From Cyrtodaria siliqua (Eukaryota > Mollusca > Bivalvia > Adapedonta > Hiatellidae): DNA of 64,000 bases. Below the pieces are notes generated by a model. The model worked only from the letters and a program-made list of their open reading frames with translations, had not been told where the DNA came from and did not search any database. The translations under genes and the position numbers were made by a program. The DNA is taken from positions 107,691 to 171,690 of the forward strand of contig JAWPHD010005068.1 of the NCBI GenBank assembly GCA_037043455.1, given 5' to 3'. This document shows, piece by piece, positions 12,970 through 24,719 of this stretch (position 1 is its first letter; every line of letters begins with the position of its first letter).

Positions 12970-13884
12970 CAGGCCTTGACAGTAATGGCTGTCCGATAGC
13001 CCGGGACAACTAGAAGTTGCTGTCGGACAAGTAATTACTGCTATCTACCTGTCCGATCAGAAAAGGACAACCAAATATGTCGAGTTCTTTTTGTCATCTT
13101 TTTATCTGCGAACACTTAGAAGCCTAATCGTGTGGTTATTGTTTTTTAAAAATTTCGCTGTCAAACGGTGTTGATCAAGAATTAACCATTTGGAGTTCTT
13201 GATAGCCAGTAGTTCAAACTTCCGAGTATTGGTGGTTTATGTCACAGGTGCGCGTATTCAACCAATTGTTGCAGCTGTTCTGTCGTTTACTTAGGGAACG
13301 GTCACAAAATGGCGGAGCAGTGACAAACTGCATGACCTGGTGAAGTTTTTTTCAGCTGCTGATGAGGGTTTTGCCAGAACATTATGTAATCAACTAACAA
13401 TTCTCATGATATAATCAACATACAATTCGCATGATATAATCAACATATAATGTTCGTTATGTAATCAACATACAATTCTCATTATGTAATCAGCTTAAAA
13501 AATGAATACAAGAATTAGAAAGCGGGGATGAGTACAAAGTTGGGCCGTCGCTTTTGTGCTACAAGATAATATAAACAAATTATTTGTTTTATTCATTTAC
13601 AAGGGATATTATAAGAAACTGTTTCTGTTGATGTTAACCTCTTGTTTTTGTTGTATTAACTTCCCTTAACTCTTATAAATAATAGTTTAAGGACATGTTC
13701 ATATATATAAAGAAAATACATTTGTCTACACTAGGAAGCAAAAAAACACACCTATTAACTGGATGCATTTTATTTATTTCTATTCCATAGGTATGCAGTA
13801 AAACTTGGAGAAGTAAAACCATTTTTCAGACGAGTAAATATTACATCCTGGACAACCAAGAAAAAAAGTAAGCGTCAAGGCCTG
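12970..13884. mobile_element. 915 bp element with 11 bp terminal inverted repeats CAGGCCTTGAC
   Basis: CAGGCCTTGAC at 12970-12980 matches GTCAAGGCCTG at 13874-13884 exactly in inverse. Just inside each end, GGACAACT/GGACAACC-like words recur. No transposase is present, so a non-autonomous DNA element is the likely reading. No convincing target-site duplication was found. Confidence 0.55.
13378..13497. repeat. ~26 bp tandem repeat, 4-5 copies
   Basis: 'atgtaatcaacatacaattc' and close variants ('atgatataatcaacatacaat') repeat about every 26 bp, inside the CAGGCCTTGAC element. Confidence 0.8.
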
Positions 13885-14160
13885 TAGTTGCCAGTCTTTG
13901 AATTAAAATGTTTGTGTCACTAGCCCGAATTCTTAATCTTATATACTCAATGAAAACCTGACGGAAAAAAATCACTAGCCCGAATGACAGTTTATTAGCC
14001 TCGGGCATTCGGGTTAATTCGAAGACTAGTTGCGTTAAATGTTTGTTTTTTACAATGCAGATGAAGGTTTTATCACTGCTTTCGTGTAAATAAACTATTG
14101 ATGTCTCAATCGGCTGAATAACTTTGATTTTGAATGCAAATTTGTTTTAAACAATTAACG
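13885..14160. other. Spacer with a 'tagcccgaat' repeat fragment
   Basis: 13918-14030 repeats 'tagcccgaatt' words shared with 2400-2540. No gene is seen. Confidence 0.45.
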
Positions 14161-14164
14161 AGGA

Positions 14165-14400
14165 CAATTTTTCACAAAAGGGGTATTTAGGGATGGCGAA
14201 TGACCAAAAAAGGGCAAAACGAGTGCCCTGGGAAACGTGGCTCCCATCATAAATGGAGTGTCAACAAAAGAATTTTGCATCACCTTTGCAGTTCTGCAGG
14301 TGAGACGGTTCCATGCCCATTCTCCATATTTTATATGACGTAAATGGAGGATAAGCCTGACCTGTTCATTCCTGTTTTAAATTAAATTCAAATGACGTTT
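14165..14400. mobile_element. Decayed copy of the retroposon found intact at 27332-27746
   Basis: Shared words in the same order are: 'aacgtggctcc', 'taaatggagt', 'tttgcagttctgcaggtgaga' (split by mismatches), 'ggcccattctccatatttta' and 'taagcctg.cctgttcat.cct'. The 5' third and the target duplication are not recognisable here. Confidence 0.6.
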
Positions 14401-15150
14401 TACTTTTGAAATCTACTGAGAACCCTTCTATAGGTAAGATTGATTTTTTTTCCCAGTAAATATTCAATAATGGTTGGTGTATTATGTATGTTTTTGTTTT
14501 ATAAGCTAAAAGTTACGGACATTGTCTCTTTCAATACCGATCGTAGACTGCTCCACAGCGTTTTACTGAAACGCAACATGCGCAGTGAAGCTGTCGATAC
14601 CAAACAATTTCATAGGCTGAAATCATAAACTGGTAAGGACAGTCTGACATGACCTCCAATGGAGCGTTGTCAGATCCTTAGTAACGAGCAGTATGGTAGC
14701 GTGATAAAGGGTCTGATTTTAATGAGATTGGCAGCTTATTTTCTCCAAATTTCTCTGTGGACGACTTTATGACTTAACTAATGTAAAATCAAATGAACTT
14801 TAAAACAATATGAAAATGCTAAGACATCATGAATCTCATGTATGGTTAAAACCCATATTAATATGAGACCGTCATGTAGAAAGCCTCTGCAACAAGATTT
14901 GCGAATTTTACTTATGTGACTCACTTAGTACACAGAATTAACATGTCACCAGTTGTCAATCATTTATCCATTTCAACCAATCAAACCAATACGATACCTC
15001 CGACAAACAACAGCAAGTGTATAAAGCATGTGCATCTATGTTATATGAACTATTGTCAATATACTCCGACATCAACAATAGGGCGGAGATATCTAAGTAC
15101 TGGCGACATGTCAATTGCAGCAAGGTCATTTAACATGCATATGGTATTGC
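14401..15150. other. Spacer; one weak terminal-exon-like frame
   Basis: After a possible 3' splice site near 14507 ('ttttgttttataagctaaaag'), a phase-1 frame stays open for about 38 codons to TAA at 14626. It has no recognisable domain and no second supporting feature, so I do not call a gene. 15060-15105 ('tagggcggagatatc.aagtact') is a repeat word that also occurs near 42852. Confidence 0.3.
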
Positions 15151-15154
15151 TCTG

Positions 15155-15400
15155 CTAGCACATGGGGGCATCCTCGGCCGAATGTTTAGAGCCTCTGACT
15201 TGAAATCACTTGTCCCTCACCGCTGTGGGTTCGAGTCCCCATGAGTCTCAGTATTCCAGCTTTCTTGCGGAACGTCGGTGGTTCTACTCAGGTGCCCGTC
15301 CGTGCATAAAAATTGCCAAGGTTTACCCCATCTGGCATGTGAGGGTGTGGGGCAACATCTATACTCTGGGAATTTGACAGTTCTGTGTGAATTGTAATGA
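15155..15400 (+). mobile_element. tRNA-derived SINE with conserved core
   Basis: A perfect RNA polymerase III B-box, GGTTCGAGTCC, lies at 15228-15238. It is preceded by a tRNA-like leader whose A-box region begins near 15172. It is followed by a core containing 'aacgtcggtggttctac' and 'caggtgcccgtccgtgcat', typical of conserved-core SINEs described in molluscs (RUDI / V- or Meta-type; exact family unassigned). The 3' end is diverged. A functional tRNA is excluded because the acceptor stem does not close. Confidence 0.75.
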
Positions 15401-15530
15401 ATTGGACTGGGAAACATTGATAGGTGCATAATAAATCATAAATCAGTCGATGTTCAAACAAGTATGACAGATACATGTTCCTCTGAGAAGGAATTTTTCA
15501 ATACAGTCAATTCTTTGTTATATATTACAG

Positions 15531-18500
15531 TTGAAACTGCAACCACAAGTTCTATAGGAGAAATGTGTACAGAACCTAATATAAACAAAGGTATTTGCAT
15601 TAAACTTGATTTACCAAAGCCTGAAAGGTTTTATAAAATGGCACGTTTTTTCGAAAGTGCCACAATAGTTAACTTTGTTAGGCAAAGGCCATGGTCTGTT
15701 GACTGTCGATTAACTTATTGATGTCCAAGCTGTAGCAGCTTCATTTTTAGCTTGACTATTCAAAGAATAGTGAGAGCTATCCTACTCACGATGGCGTCGG
15801 CGTCTCCAGCTTCACCTTAAAGTTTTTGTGCAATAGATTTATAACTTAAATACTACTGAAGCTATTGCATTAAAACTTTATACTAATGTCTGCACCTTAT
15901 CCAACAATCCCCATAACTCTTCCATTCATTTTGACAAAATTATGGCCCCTGAATTGGTAAAAAATGTCCTTTTGACATAGAAGTGTATAGGAAAAAATAT
16001 TTTCCGAAACAAAAAGGGCTGCAGCTTAGATATTTTGTATATAGCATCGTCTAGTAGTCCTCTACCAAGTTTGCTCAAATGGTTACCCTAGGTTTAGAAT
16101 TGGACCCGTCCCGGAGGTGAAATATGAGGGTGTGGGTGGGCAACTATCCAACCAGCATAAACACCAGGTTGCTTCCCCACCCCTGGGGACATAGACCCTC
16201 GGTCATAACTTGGAAACCATTGAGATCCCCACCCTATAACCATATATACACTTACTGGGCATGAACAGACAGATATAATCACCCAACCAGCATAGACCCC
16301 GGTCTCCTTCCCTACCCCTGGGGACATAGCCCCTCGGTCATAAATTAGTAACCATTGAGATCCCCACCCTATAACCATATATACACTTACTGGACAGACG
16401 GAAACAACCATCCAACCAGCATAGACACCGGATGCTTCCCCACCCCTGGTGACATAGCCCCTCGGTCATAACTTGGAAACCATTGAGATCCCCACCCTAT
16501 AACCATATTTACAATTACTGGGCATGAACAGACAGATATAACCACCCAACCAGCATTAACCTTGGTCTCCTTCCCCACCCCTGGGGACATAGCCCTGGGT
16601 CATAAATAAGTAACCATTGAGATCTGCTCCCTATAACCATATATACACTTAATGGGCATGAACAGACAGATATAACCTCCCAACCAGCATAGACCCTGGG
16701 CTCCTTCCCCACCCCTGGGGACATAGCCCCTCGGTCCTAACTTGGAAACCATTGAGATCCCCACCCTATATCCATATATGCACTTACTAGGCATGAACAG
16801 ACGGATACAACCACTCAACCAGCATAGACCCCGATCTCCTTCCCCAACCCTGGGGACATAGCCTCTGGGTCATAATTTGGAAACCATTAAGATCCCTACC
16901 CTATAACCATATATACACTTACTGGGCATGAACAGACGCATACAACCATCCAACCAGCATAGACCCTGCACTCCTTCCCCACCCTGGGGACATCGCCTCT
17001 GGGTCATAATTTGTAAACTGTTAAGATCCCTAACCTATAATCATATATACACTTACTGGGCATTAACAGACGTATACAACCATCCAACCAGCGTAGACTC
17101 TAGGCTTCTTACCCACCTTTGTGGACGTAGCTCCTGGGTCAAACTTTACAAATAATTTGATATTTTTATCTCGACTGTTCGAAGGATCTTAGGGGGTCTA
17201 TATGTCTAAGTTCATGGTCACAAATTGCATTTATGTGTTGATAGGCTCTTAGCATCAGGTTAATCTTTACATCTGCATTTCTTAACATGTAAATAACTTC
17301 AACATGTTTTATCCAATCATCAAACTTACACTATTATAAATAGGACGATGATCGTATCTATTGAGTTCAAGATCATTGGATGAAAGGTCAAGGTCACGAA
17401 GAGGTCAACGGTCAAATGCATTTACATATACTTTTAACATATTTTCTACACATTTTCAACTTAAGTATCCTTTTAAAGGGTTATTATGAAATTACCTCAG
17501 GTCATCACAGAAAAATTGTGGCCCTTGATTTAATGTAATGTCAATGTTTTTCTTCTTGACACCTTCAGCACTCCCCTTTGTTTTCTCTTTTCTTTTTTTT
17601 GAGGGTATGCTGGGTGTATCATTTCTTGTTCTCTGAAAATTCGAATAGTCGAGCTGCGCTGTCCTCTGACAGAATGTAGGCGATGCTGCAGTAAGATTTT
17701 CACATTACAGATAATTACTGCCAGGTGCAAGGTTTGTTTAACCCATTGATTTGTTTTCTTTTTAACTCCTTTACACATTTATCCAGCTTTATTTTTATTT
17801 ACACTTGTCTCATAGCTTACACAAAGGCTAAGCATAAGAGGCAAGGAGAACTGGGACTCACTCTGACTATACTGAAGGCATTCATTTCAACATAGGAAAC
17901 ACACAACACGAATTGTTACTACTGCCAAATCAAGTATCAAGTATACTGGAATTGTATGCCTGGACTGCATCTCAGATGTCTTTGTGTGTTGAATGCATCA
18001 AGGTCAAACACACCTGTCCTCATCTAAATGGATGGTTGGTATATTCTTATTTTAAGATGTTTTCTTATATCAGAGATTCAGGTCAGGGATCTCCTTTTCT
18101 TAATGCCTGTTTTTCACAAAATGTCTTTAGCATAACAGTTTGGAAAATTCTACTGGTCTGCTTTTGATAACTAACAAAATTCACACGCTTAGCAGTTTTT
18201 AGATCACCTGAGCCGTTGCTTCAAACGACTTCTCCTCAGAAACCGCTAGGCCAATTTTGACCAAACTTCACATGGATGATCCATAGGTAAATGCTGTTAA
18301 GATTCGTTAAAATTCGGTCAGTGTGACTTGCAAGATAGTCGCCATTACCATATATGCAGGCTTTCTACCGTTCCTACTTTTTCCTACTTTTTCCTACTTT
18401 TTCATGAAAACGTCCTAGTATTCCTACTTTTTTTCATGAAAATTAGAAAAATTCTTGTTTTGTTAGTTTATTTGCAGCATAAGAGCAAATGATGTCCAAC

Positions 18501-21500
18501 TGACAGGTTTCTGTTGATGAAAGCTGTTGCAAAGATGTCCCTCACTGGTTTACATCATTTGTCATAAAGATTGAGGGACTTTGGTGGCAACATATTTCAA
18601 CAACAGAAACTTGTCAAGCAAAGAGAAAATACATAGATGTATCAGTGTAAGAAATTGCATTATTAAAGACCAATCAAGGTATGTTTTAGTTGTATATTCA
18701 TCTCTGAGCTTATACTGAATGCACACACTAAACTTATATAACCAAGATTTTTTCCTACTTTTCCTCCTTTCTTTGTCAGAAAACTTCCTACTTTTCCTCC
18801 CTTCTTTGTCAGAAAACTTCCTACTTTTCCTACTTTTTTGTCAGAAAACTTCCTACTTTTCCTACTTTTTTGTCAGAAAACCTCCTACTGTTTTCCTACT
18901 TTTTTGTCAGAGGCTGGTAGAAAGCCTGTATGTGGTCGAAACCTTAAAAAATCTTCTTAAGAACTACTGGACAGATTTCGACAGTTTTTCTTTTAAAATG
19001 ATCGCCAACGCCTAGACTATCAAGTTTGTTCAAATGAAGTTCCCGGGGTCAAAAATGACCTTGCCCTGGGGGTCCAAAGTTTGTATATTGAGATCTTGCA
19101 TGTTTTTCATAGACTTATATAGGAAAAAACTTTAAAAAATCTTCTTCTCTGAAACCACAAGGCACAGAGCTTTCATATATTACATGTAGCATCACCATAA
19201 GGTCCTCTAATAATGTTTTTCAAATGGTGACCTTGGGGTCTAATTTGGCCCCGCCCTGGGGGTCAGTTTTACATAGACTTACATAGGGAAAAAATTAAAA
19301 AATCTTCTCTGAAACTACAAGAGCCAGAGGTTTAATATTTTGCATTTACTATAAGATTATGGTCCTTTACCAAGTTTGTTCAAATGGTGACCCTGGGGTT
19401 ACGTTTGGCCCCGCCCCAGAGGTCACATGTTTTACATAGACTTGTATAGGGAAAAACTTAAAAAATCTTCTCTGAAACTGCTTGAGCCAGATGTTTAATA
19501 TTTTGTATTTGCTATAAGCTTATGGTCCTCTACCTAGTTTGTTCAAATGGTGACCCTGGTGTCAAATTTGGCCCCTCCCCGGGGGTCACCGTTTTACATA
19601 GACTTGTATAGGGTTTACATTTGGCCCGCCCCTGGGGTCACATGTTTTACATAGACTTGTATAGGGAAAAACTTAAAAAAGACTTCTTCTCTGAAACTGC
19701 TTGAGCCAGATGTTCAATATTTTGCATTTGCTATAAGCTTATGGTCCTCTACCAAATTTGTTCAAATGATGACCCTGGGGATACCGTATACCCTCTTTTA
19801 AACGCTCCCTTGGCTTTTGATTTTCTTGCATAAATATATTATACTATGTAAAATAAGTTTAGCAACAGTTAGGGAATTTTGAAATATTTACAATTTTCCA
19901 AAGCATAATTACACAAGCACAACATAGAACATTTAATTCAATCCCTATTTACCAATTAATTACCAATAAGTTTAGCAACACGTAGGGAATTTAGAAATAT
20001 TTACCATTATTCAAAGCATTAAATGTTCTATGTTGTGCTTGTGTTATTATGCTTTGAAAAATGGTAAATATTTCAAAATTCCCTAAATGTTGCTAAACTT
20101 ATTTTGCATAGTATATATAGGGAAATCGTGTGTGTCTGGGTAAATCTTGTGTGTCTAACTCCTCATTCATTATAAGGTGGATTGTTTTAATACTTGGTAT
20201 GCTCATTTACTATAATGTGAAGATTATAAAAATCTTTCCAGAGTATCCGGTGAAGATAGGGAATTTCAACCCGAGGTATAAGTGTTTTTATCGGAACCGA
20301 GGCAAAACTTATATCGAGGGTTGGAATTCCCTATCTGAAAGAGCCTCGGTTCCGATAAAAACACTTATACCGAGGGTTGGAATTCCCTGTCTGAACCGAA
20401 TACCCATGATAGATACTTTTTCTTGCATATCAGAGACATGTTGTGGTTGACGCCGCCAGCTACTAAAGTTTTTGCAGTAGTCTAATATAGGTTATGTTAT
20501 GTAAGTAATAGATACAAATGAAGTCTCCTTGTAGGTCAGCCACTTCTCCCTGTTGTTCCAGGAGGGAGAAGTGACTACTCCATATTTTGATGCCCCCCGG
20601 CATTCGAGAATGCCCCTTTCGAGAATGCCGAAAGGGGCGTTAAGTGTTACCCCTGTCTGTCCGTCCGTCACTTCCGTCCGTTCCATCCGAATTGGTTTCC
20701 GCTCAATAACTTTTGAAATGGTCCATGTTTGTAATTAATATTTGGTGTGTAGCTGTATACATGTATTAAATTTGATCCCTGTAGATTTCAACATATGTGA
20801 AGCATCCTCATATGGACCTCTCTCAAATGTGTTTAGTTGGTGCACCTAGGGTCAGAAATGCCCCCACCACAGGGCTTATCAGTTTCATTAAAAAAAATCT
20901 TAAAAATCTCTGAAACTACAGAACATAGAGCTCTGGTATTTTGCATTGTCTTATGGTACTCCACAAAGATTGTTCAAATGATGACCCTGGGGTCAAATTT
21001 GGTCTTGCCCTAGGGGTCACATGATTTATATAGACTTACAGGTATATAGGGAAACTTTAGAAATCAGCTCTCAGTTTGGTATTAAATGTGCTTCGGTGTT
21101 TTTATTCAACAGATATAAGCTGTTTGAGAAGAGCAGAGAAACAGAACAAGCATTACATAGAGTTCGACAAGTTTGTCTCGTCAGTAGCATTCGACAATCA
21201 CTTGCAGAGAGATTTCATCTTGTAAACCTAGTGAAAAATTATGCCAGTATGTATAGTTTTTAGCTCTACTGGCCGAAGGACAGCAGAGCTTATGGGATGC
21301 CGAGTTGTCCGTCGTCCGTCCGTCGTCCGTTGTCCGTCGTCCGTTGTTAACTTTTGTCTCGTTAAGACGATAGGGCCTTCATTTTTCATCCGATCTTTAC
21401 CAAACTTTAACAGGTTGTTAATATCAATAAAAGCGCGGATGAGTTTGAAAACCAGCCAGATCGAACAAGTAACAGCGGAGTTATGGCCCTTGATTTAGTT

Positions 21501-22737
21501 AAAAATGCTAAATTTTGCCTCGTTAAGACGATAGGGCCTTCATTTTTCTTCCTATCTATACCAAACTTTACCACATTGTTAATATCAATGAAAGCTCGGA
21601 CAAGTTCGAAAACCAGCCAGATCGAACCAGTAACAGCGGAGTTATGGTCCTTGATTTAGTTAAAAATGCTATATTGCTATATTTTGCCTCGTTAAGACGA
21701 TAGGGCCTTCGTTTTTCATCCTATCTTTACCAAACTTTACCACGTTGTTAATATCAATGAACCTCGGACAAGTTCGAAAACCAGCCATATCGGACTAGTA
21801 TCAGCGGAGTTGTAACCCTTGATTTAGTTAAAAATGCTATATTTTGCATTGTTAAGACGATAGGGGCTTAATTGTTCATCTGATCTTTACCAATCTTTAT
21901 CAGATTGTTAATGTCGTTGAAAGCTCGAACAAGTTTGAAAACCAGCCATATCGGACCGGTAACAGTGAAGTTATGGCCCTTGATTTAGTTAAAAATGCTA
22001 TATTTTGCCTCGTTAAGACGATAGGGGTTTCATTGTTCATTCGATCTTTACCAAACTTGATCAGATTGTTAATATCAATAAAAGCTTGGACAAGTTCGAA
22101 AACCAGCCATATCGAAGTAGTAACAGCGGAGTTATGGCCCTTGATTTAGTTAAAAATGCTATATTTTGCCTCGTTAAGACTATAGGGGCTTCATTGTTCA
22201 TCCGATCTTTACCAAACTTTATCAGATTGTTAATATCAATGAAAGCTTAAAGAAGTTTAAAAATCAGCTATATCGGACCAGTAACATCGGAGTTATGGCC
22301 CTTGATTTACTTCAAAATGATATATTTTGCCTCGTTAAGACGATAGCGCCTTCATTTTTCATCCGATCTTTACCAAACGTCATGTAATTGTTAATGTCTA
22401 TGAAAGCTTGGTCAAGTTCGAAAACCAACCAGATCGGACAAGTAACAGCGGAGTTATGGCCCTTGATTTTGTTAAAAATGCTATATTATGCCTCGTCCTA
22501 CGATAAGGCCTTCATTTCGCATCTGATCTTTGCCAAACTTTACCAGATTTTACAACTGTCTTTTTTATATTATTTTTCTTTTTTTTTTAATTATTTTTTT
22601 TTTCTTTTTTATTTATTTATTTATTTATTTTTCATTTTTTATTTTTTTTTTATTTTTTTTTATTATTCTTTTTTTCTTAATTATTATTATTATTTTTTTC
22701 ATATATTTTTTTTTTTTTTGAAATTATTCCTTTTTTT

Positions 22738-22772
<35 letters not shown>

Positions 22773-23898
22773 CTCTTTGTTGGACCAGAAATAAATGCTA
22801 TATTTTGCCTCATTAATACGGTATGGCCTTCATTTTTCATCTGATCTTTACCAAACTTTACGAGATTCTTAAGTTATGGCCCTTGATTTAGTCAAAAAGC
22901 TGTTTTTTGCCTGAAACTTTCAAAAAAACGTAAATGGCAGTCACTCGCTTCATTGATGTTATAAGAGCCATGTTAGCCAGTAGAGCGTCCACAGGCCCTC
23001 TTGGGCCTCTTGTTGTTTTATATATATAATTGTGTGTTTGCGCCGGAATATTAATACATTTAGTGCAGTGTTTATAGCTCAACCGAAGAGATTGTGTGTC
23101 TTGCCAAAGGTATACATATGTAATATATTCTAATAAGGTCTCAATAGTTATACAAATGACATGTTTACACACACACAACTTTAAAGTACAAATTAATTGG
23201 TATGCAACAGCATATCGCTTTTTCGAAGAAAATCGTTAACATTTTGGTCACTGATACTTAGTGTTGGTTTTTATACCATCACATATAGCCTAAAATATTT
23301 TGAAAATGACATAAAACACCATACAAACAAATTAGACTTTTTAAGTCGCACAAAGCAACCGTTTTCGACGAAGCAACACTTCATGAATTCCTTTTTTTTT
23401 TAGATCTTTTTCTATGAAATGAAAATGTATTAAATTGGGCAGATATCTTTACTTTAGTACTATAAAGGCATGCCTATAAAAGAAACTGAATGACATTTTC
23501 CAGTTACCGTTATGGTTACAATATTTTGTGTTGATTCTTATACCATCATATATAGCCTACAATATGCTAGACTTTAATTCACACAAAGCAACTGTTTTAG
23601 ACTTTTCTATGAAATAAAAAAGTATTAAACTGGTCAGATATCTATAGTAATAAAAGCATGCCTATAAAGAAACTGAATGATACAATTTACGATGAATGAT
23701 TAGTTAAATCAGTGATTTTTCTTAACAGGAGAACAAGCTGTTGCAATAAGGCTCTTGAGGCAGTTAAAGCAAGTTGGGAACCACATCAACAAACTCTTAC
23801 ATCAGCACAGTATGATTGATAATGATTCACCAGTTGGAAATCTTACGATCTTACAGAAGACTTGGATTCATCAGTACATGAACAGAGATTTTGTATAA
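15531..23898 (+). CDS. C-terminal part of an unrecognised multi-exon gene
   Basis: Four exons fit together by splice sites and reading phase. Exon 15531-15590 lies between 'tatattacag' and 'gtattt', with phase 1 at both ends. Exon 17896-18038 follows 'catttcaacatag'. Exon 21075-21246 ends at 'gtatgt', phase 1. Exon 23729-23898 follows 'tttttcttaacag' and ends at TAA. The predicted tail is about 180 residues: a Ser/Thr-rich start, then 'LLLPNQVSSILELYAW', a helical Arg/Glu-rich stretch ('ETEQALHRVRQVCLVSSIRQ'), then 'EQAVAIRLLRQLKQVGNHIN', ending 'WIHQYMNRDFV'. The pattern suggests amphipathic helices, with no signal peptide or membrane segment. The 18038/21075 junction is the least certain: the acceptor is weak and another exon could lie in the repeats between. 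The introns are filled with core-repeat elements and MITEs. I do not recognise the family, and the 5' exons were not found. Confidence 0.5.
15735..16090. repeat. Core-repeat element fragment
   Basis: 'gtagcagcttcatttttagc' and 'cttgactattcaaagaatag' open a core-repeat element. It carries 'aacttaaatactactgaagct' and a 'tctaccaagtttgctcaaatggttaccct' phrase shared with the 18940-19800 family. Confidence 0.55.
16090..17155. repeat. ~134 bp minisatellite, about 8 copies
   Basis: 'cctggggacatag' recurs near 16181, 16316, 16446 (as 'cctggtgacatag'), 16578, 16713 and 16849, and as variants to 17120. Between these, each unit has 'gaaaccattgagatcccc', 'ataaccatatatacactta' and 'gggcatgaacagac'. Divergence rises towards the right end. 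Overlapping minus-strand frames read through the units but shift between them, so they are a by-product of the repeat. Confidence 0.92.
17156..17895. other. Intronic sequence with a family-A-like fragment
   Basis: 17370-17420 has 'aaggtcaaggtcacgaagaggtcaacggtcaa', as in the arrays at 1-470 (opposite strand of 39960-41440). The rest, to the exon at 17896, shows no further exon I can support. Confidence 0.4.
18197..19800. mobile_element. Core-repeat element, ~165-185 bp tandem cores, interrupted by a TIR element
   Basis: It starts at 'tttttagatcacctgagc' and continues at 18929 after an inserted element. Five cores follow, each with 'tcaaatggtgaccctggggtc', 'ggccccgccc', 'acatagacttgtatagggaaaaac' and 'cttctctgaaact' (near 19030, 19215, 19380, 19545 and 19750). 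This layout of a conserved end plus tandem cores matches pearl/HINE-type elements. It lies in an intron of the plus-strand gene. Confidence 0.75.
18357..18928. mobile_element. 572 bp element with 13 bp terminal inverted repeats CAGGCTTTCTACC
   Basis: CAGGCTTTCTACC at 18357-18369 is the exact inverse of GGTAGAAAGCCTG at 18916-18928. The interior carries subterminal 'ttcctactttttc' iterations on both sides (18370-18432 and 18750-18905). The right block repeats 'cttcctacttttcctac' with 'tttttgtcagaaaa' about every 30-33 bp. Subterminal iterations that could bind a transposase are common in non-autonomous DNA elements. The 98-codon frame across it follows the repeat. Confidence 0.7.
19830..20117. 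mobile_element. Fold-back MITE with ~90 bp arms
   Basis: The left arm (19841-19932) runs from 'tactatgtaaaataagttt' to 'aacatagaacattt'. It is matched in inverse by 20022-20111, from 'aaatgttctatgttgtgctt' to 'ttattttgcatagtata'. A third, direct partial copy ('aataagtttagcaacacgtag') sits in the loop at 19968-20020. There is no open reading frame. Confidence 0.85.
20255..20391. mobile_element. Short palindromic element, ~48 bp arms
   Basis: The arm 'ataagtgtttttatcggaac' continuing to 'cgaggc' (about 20278-20304) is answered by the exact inverse ('gcctcggttccgataaaaac') at 20342-20375. The outer parts match as 'tagggaatt..aaccc' and 'gggttggaattccct'. The loop contains another copy of the outer part. 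It could fold into a strong hairpin RNA. Confidence 0.8.
20545..21062. repeat. Core-repeat element fragment with tetranucleotide tract
   Basis: It starts with 'gccccccggcattcgagaat', continues through a 'gtctgtccgtccgtcac' tetranucleotide tract (20655-20685), and holds one or two cores ('caaatgatgaccctggggtc' near 20975). It ends just before the exon at 21075. Confidence 0.6.
21258..23017. mobile_element. Pearl/HINE-like element, ~160 bp cores, complete with both ends
   Basis: The left end 'tttttagctctactggccga' contains the hairpin-prone 'agcagagcttatgg' and is followed by a 'gtcgtccgtccgtcgtccg' tract. Seven or more cores follow, carrying 'cgttaagacgatagggcctt', 'tttaccaaacttta', 'accagccagatcg' and 'gttatggcccttgatttagt'. 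The right end is 'ttagccagtagagcgtcc' to 'gggcctcttgttgtttta'. The same two ends, in opposite orientation, enclose a different core array at 36682-37744. No protein is encoded. Confidence 0.82.
22562..22771. repeat. T-rich low-complexity tract
   Basis: About 210 bp are almost only T with scattered A, C and single G, ending in a run of about 30 T. It interrupts a core repeat of the surrounding element. The plus-strand frame of 142 codons across it is Phe-rich and is rejected as a gene. Confidence 0.9.
23018..23728. other. Intronic AT-rich sequence with an imperfect duplication
   Basis: 'gcctataaaagaaactgaatgac', 'ataccatcacatatagccta' and 'tttctatgaaat' around 23270-23500 recur with changes around 23530-23680, about 230 bp apart. 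No exon is seen before 23729. Confidence 0.5.
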
Positions 23899-24139
23899 CC
23901 AAGCATTGTCTGGAAGGAAAAAGTAATTACTTGTGGAATAGAGAAGACTGATTCACCATTTCAGTAAAGAGAGATTTTGCATTTAATACCCATCCTTGTC
24001 TGGAAGAAAGAGGAATACATGTGAAAAGTTCACTGTGAAAAGTTCACTATTAAAAGTTGGTACAGTAGAGGACTATAAGCTAATGGTATCTTAAACTGGC
24101 ATCTTTGTGTATCGGTCTAACCTCCGAGAGCGTTAAAGA

Positions 24140-24290
24140 ACCATAGAAATTGATTCGATAATAAGAGTAGGGCACGGTTCCCGGATTACTATGTATCCTT
24201 CCCCTCTCTCTCGGGCGGCTCTAAATAACCTATACTGTGTTGATGAGCCGTTAAACAACATTCAATTCAATTTGCCTTAGAATTGATGAG
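24140..24290. mobile_element. SINE-like 3' end fragment
   Basis: 'gagtagggcacggttcccgg' is followed by 'gatgagccgttaaacaacat' and a 'tcaattcaatt' tail. The tail type (gcc-g-taaaa..caattcaatt) recurs at 25125-25170 and at the end of the element at 27332-27746, so related retroposons are scattered in this region. Confidence 0.5.
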
Positions 24291-24719
24291 TCAATAATCA
24301 CAGCACATTATAAATACCTCAGTTGACAATACATATGTTATTTAGTGTGAATAGGCATTTTTGTTTGCAGTACATACTTAAGTACTTTGAATATATGACT
24401 TATTAACGTATCAGCATGTCTGTATATGATATGAAAAGCTTTACTTTTTCACGTTATAATATATATTCTGTTTAACATTAGCGTGGTGCTTTGATTTTAG
24501 TGTTTGTTAATACAAAGTTTACAGTTTTTAACAGACAGGTTTTACGGTCTTTCCACGTTGCTGTAAAAGAAATGCCAGACTATACTGACCCAAATTGAAA
24601 CTCTTAGCATAATTATCTCTAAATTATGTAATGCAATATAGTTGTATGCAATATCGAAATATTTTAGAACATTTATATACATAAATAGTGAATGGAAGTT
24701 GATAATATACCCTAATTAC

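Noticed and set aside
15155..15260. tRNA gene
   Set aside because: The B-box is perfect, but the acceptor and anticodon stems do not close and a SINE core follows directly.
16094..16818. Overlapping minus-strand frames of 67-105 codons with shared 'MSPGVGKE' starts
   Set aside because: Products of the 134 bp minisatellite; frames change from unit to unit.
18719..19015. 98-codon frame rich in Phe/Leu/Ser
   Set aside because: It reads through the TTCCTAC iterations of a TIR element.
22388..22816. 142-codon plus-strand frame, Phe/Tyr/Leu-rich, looking like a membrane protein
   Set aside because: It is the translation of a T-rich low-complexity tract inside a core-repeat element; no start context and no splice sites.
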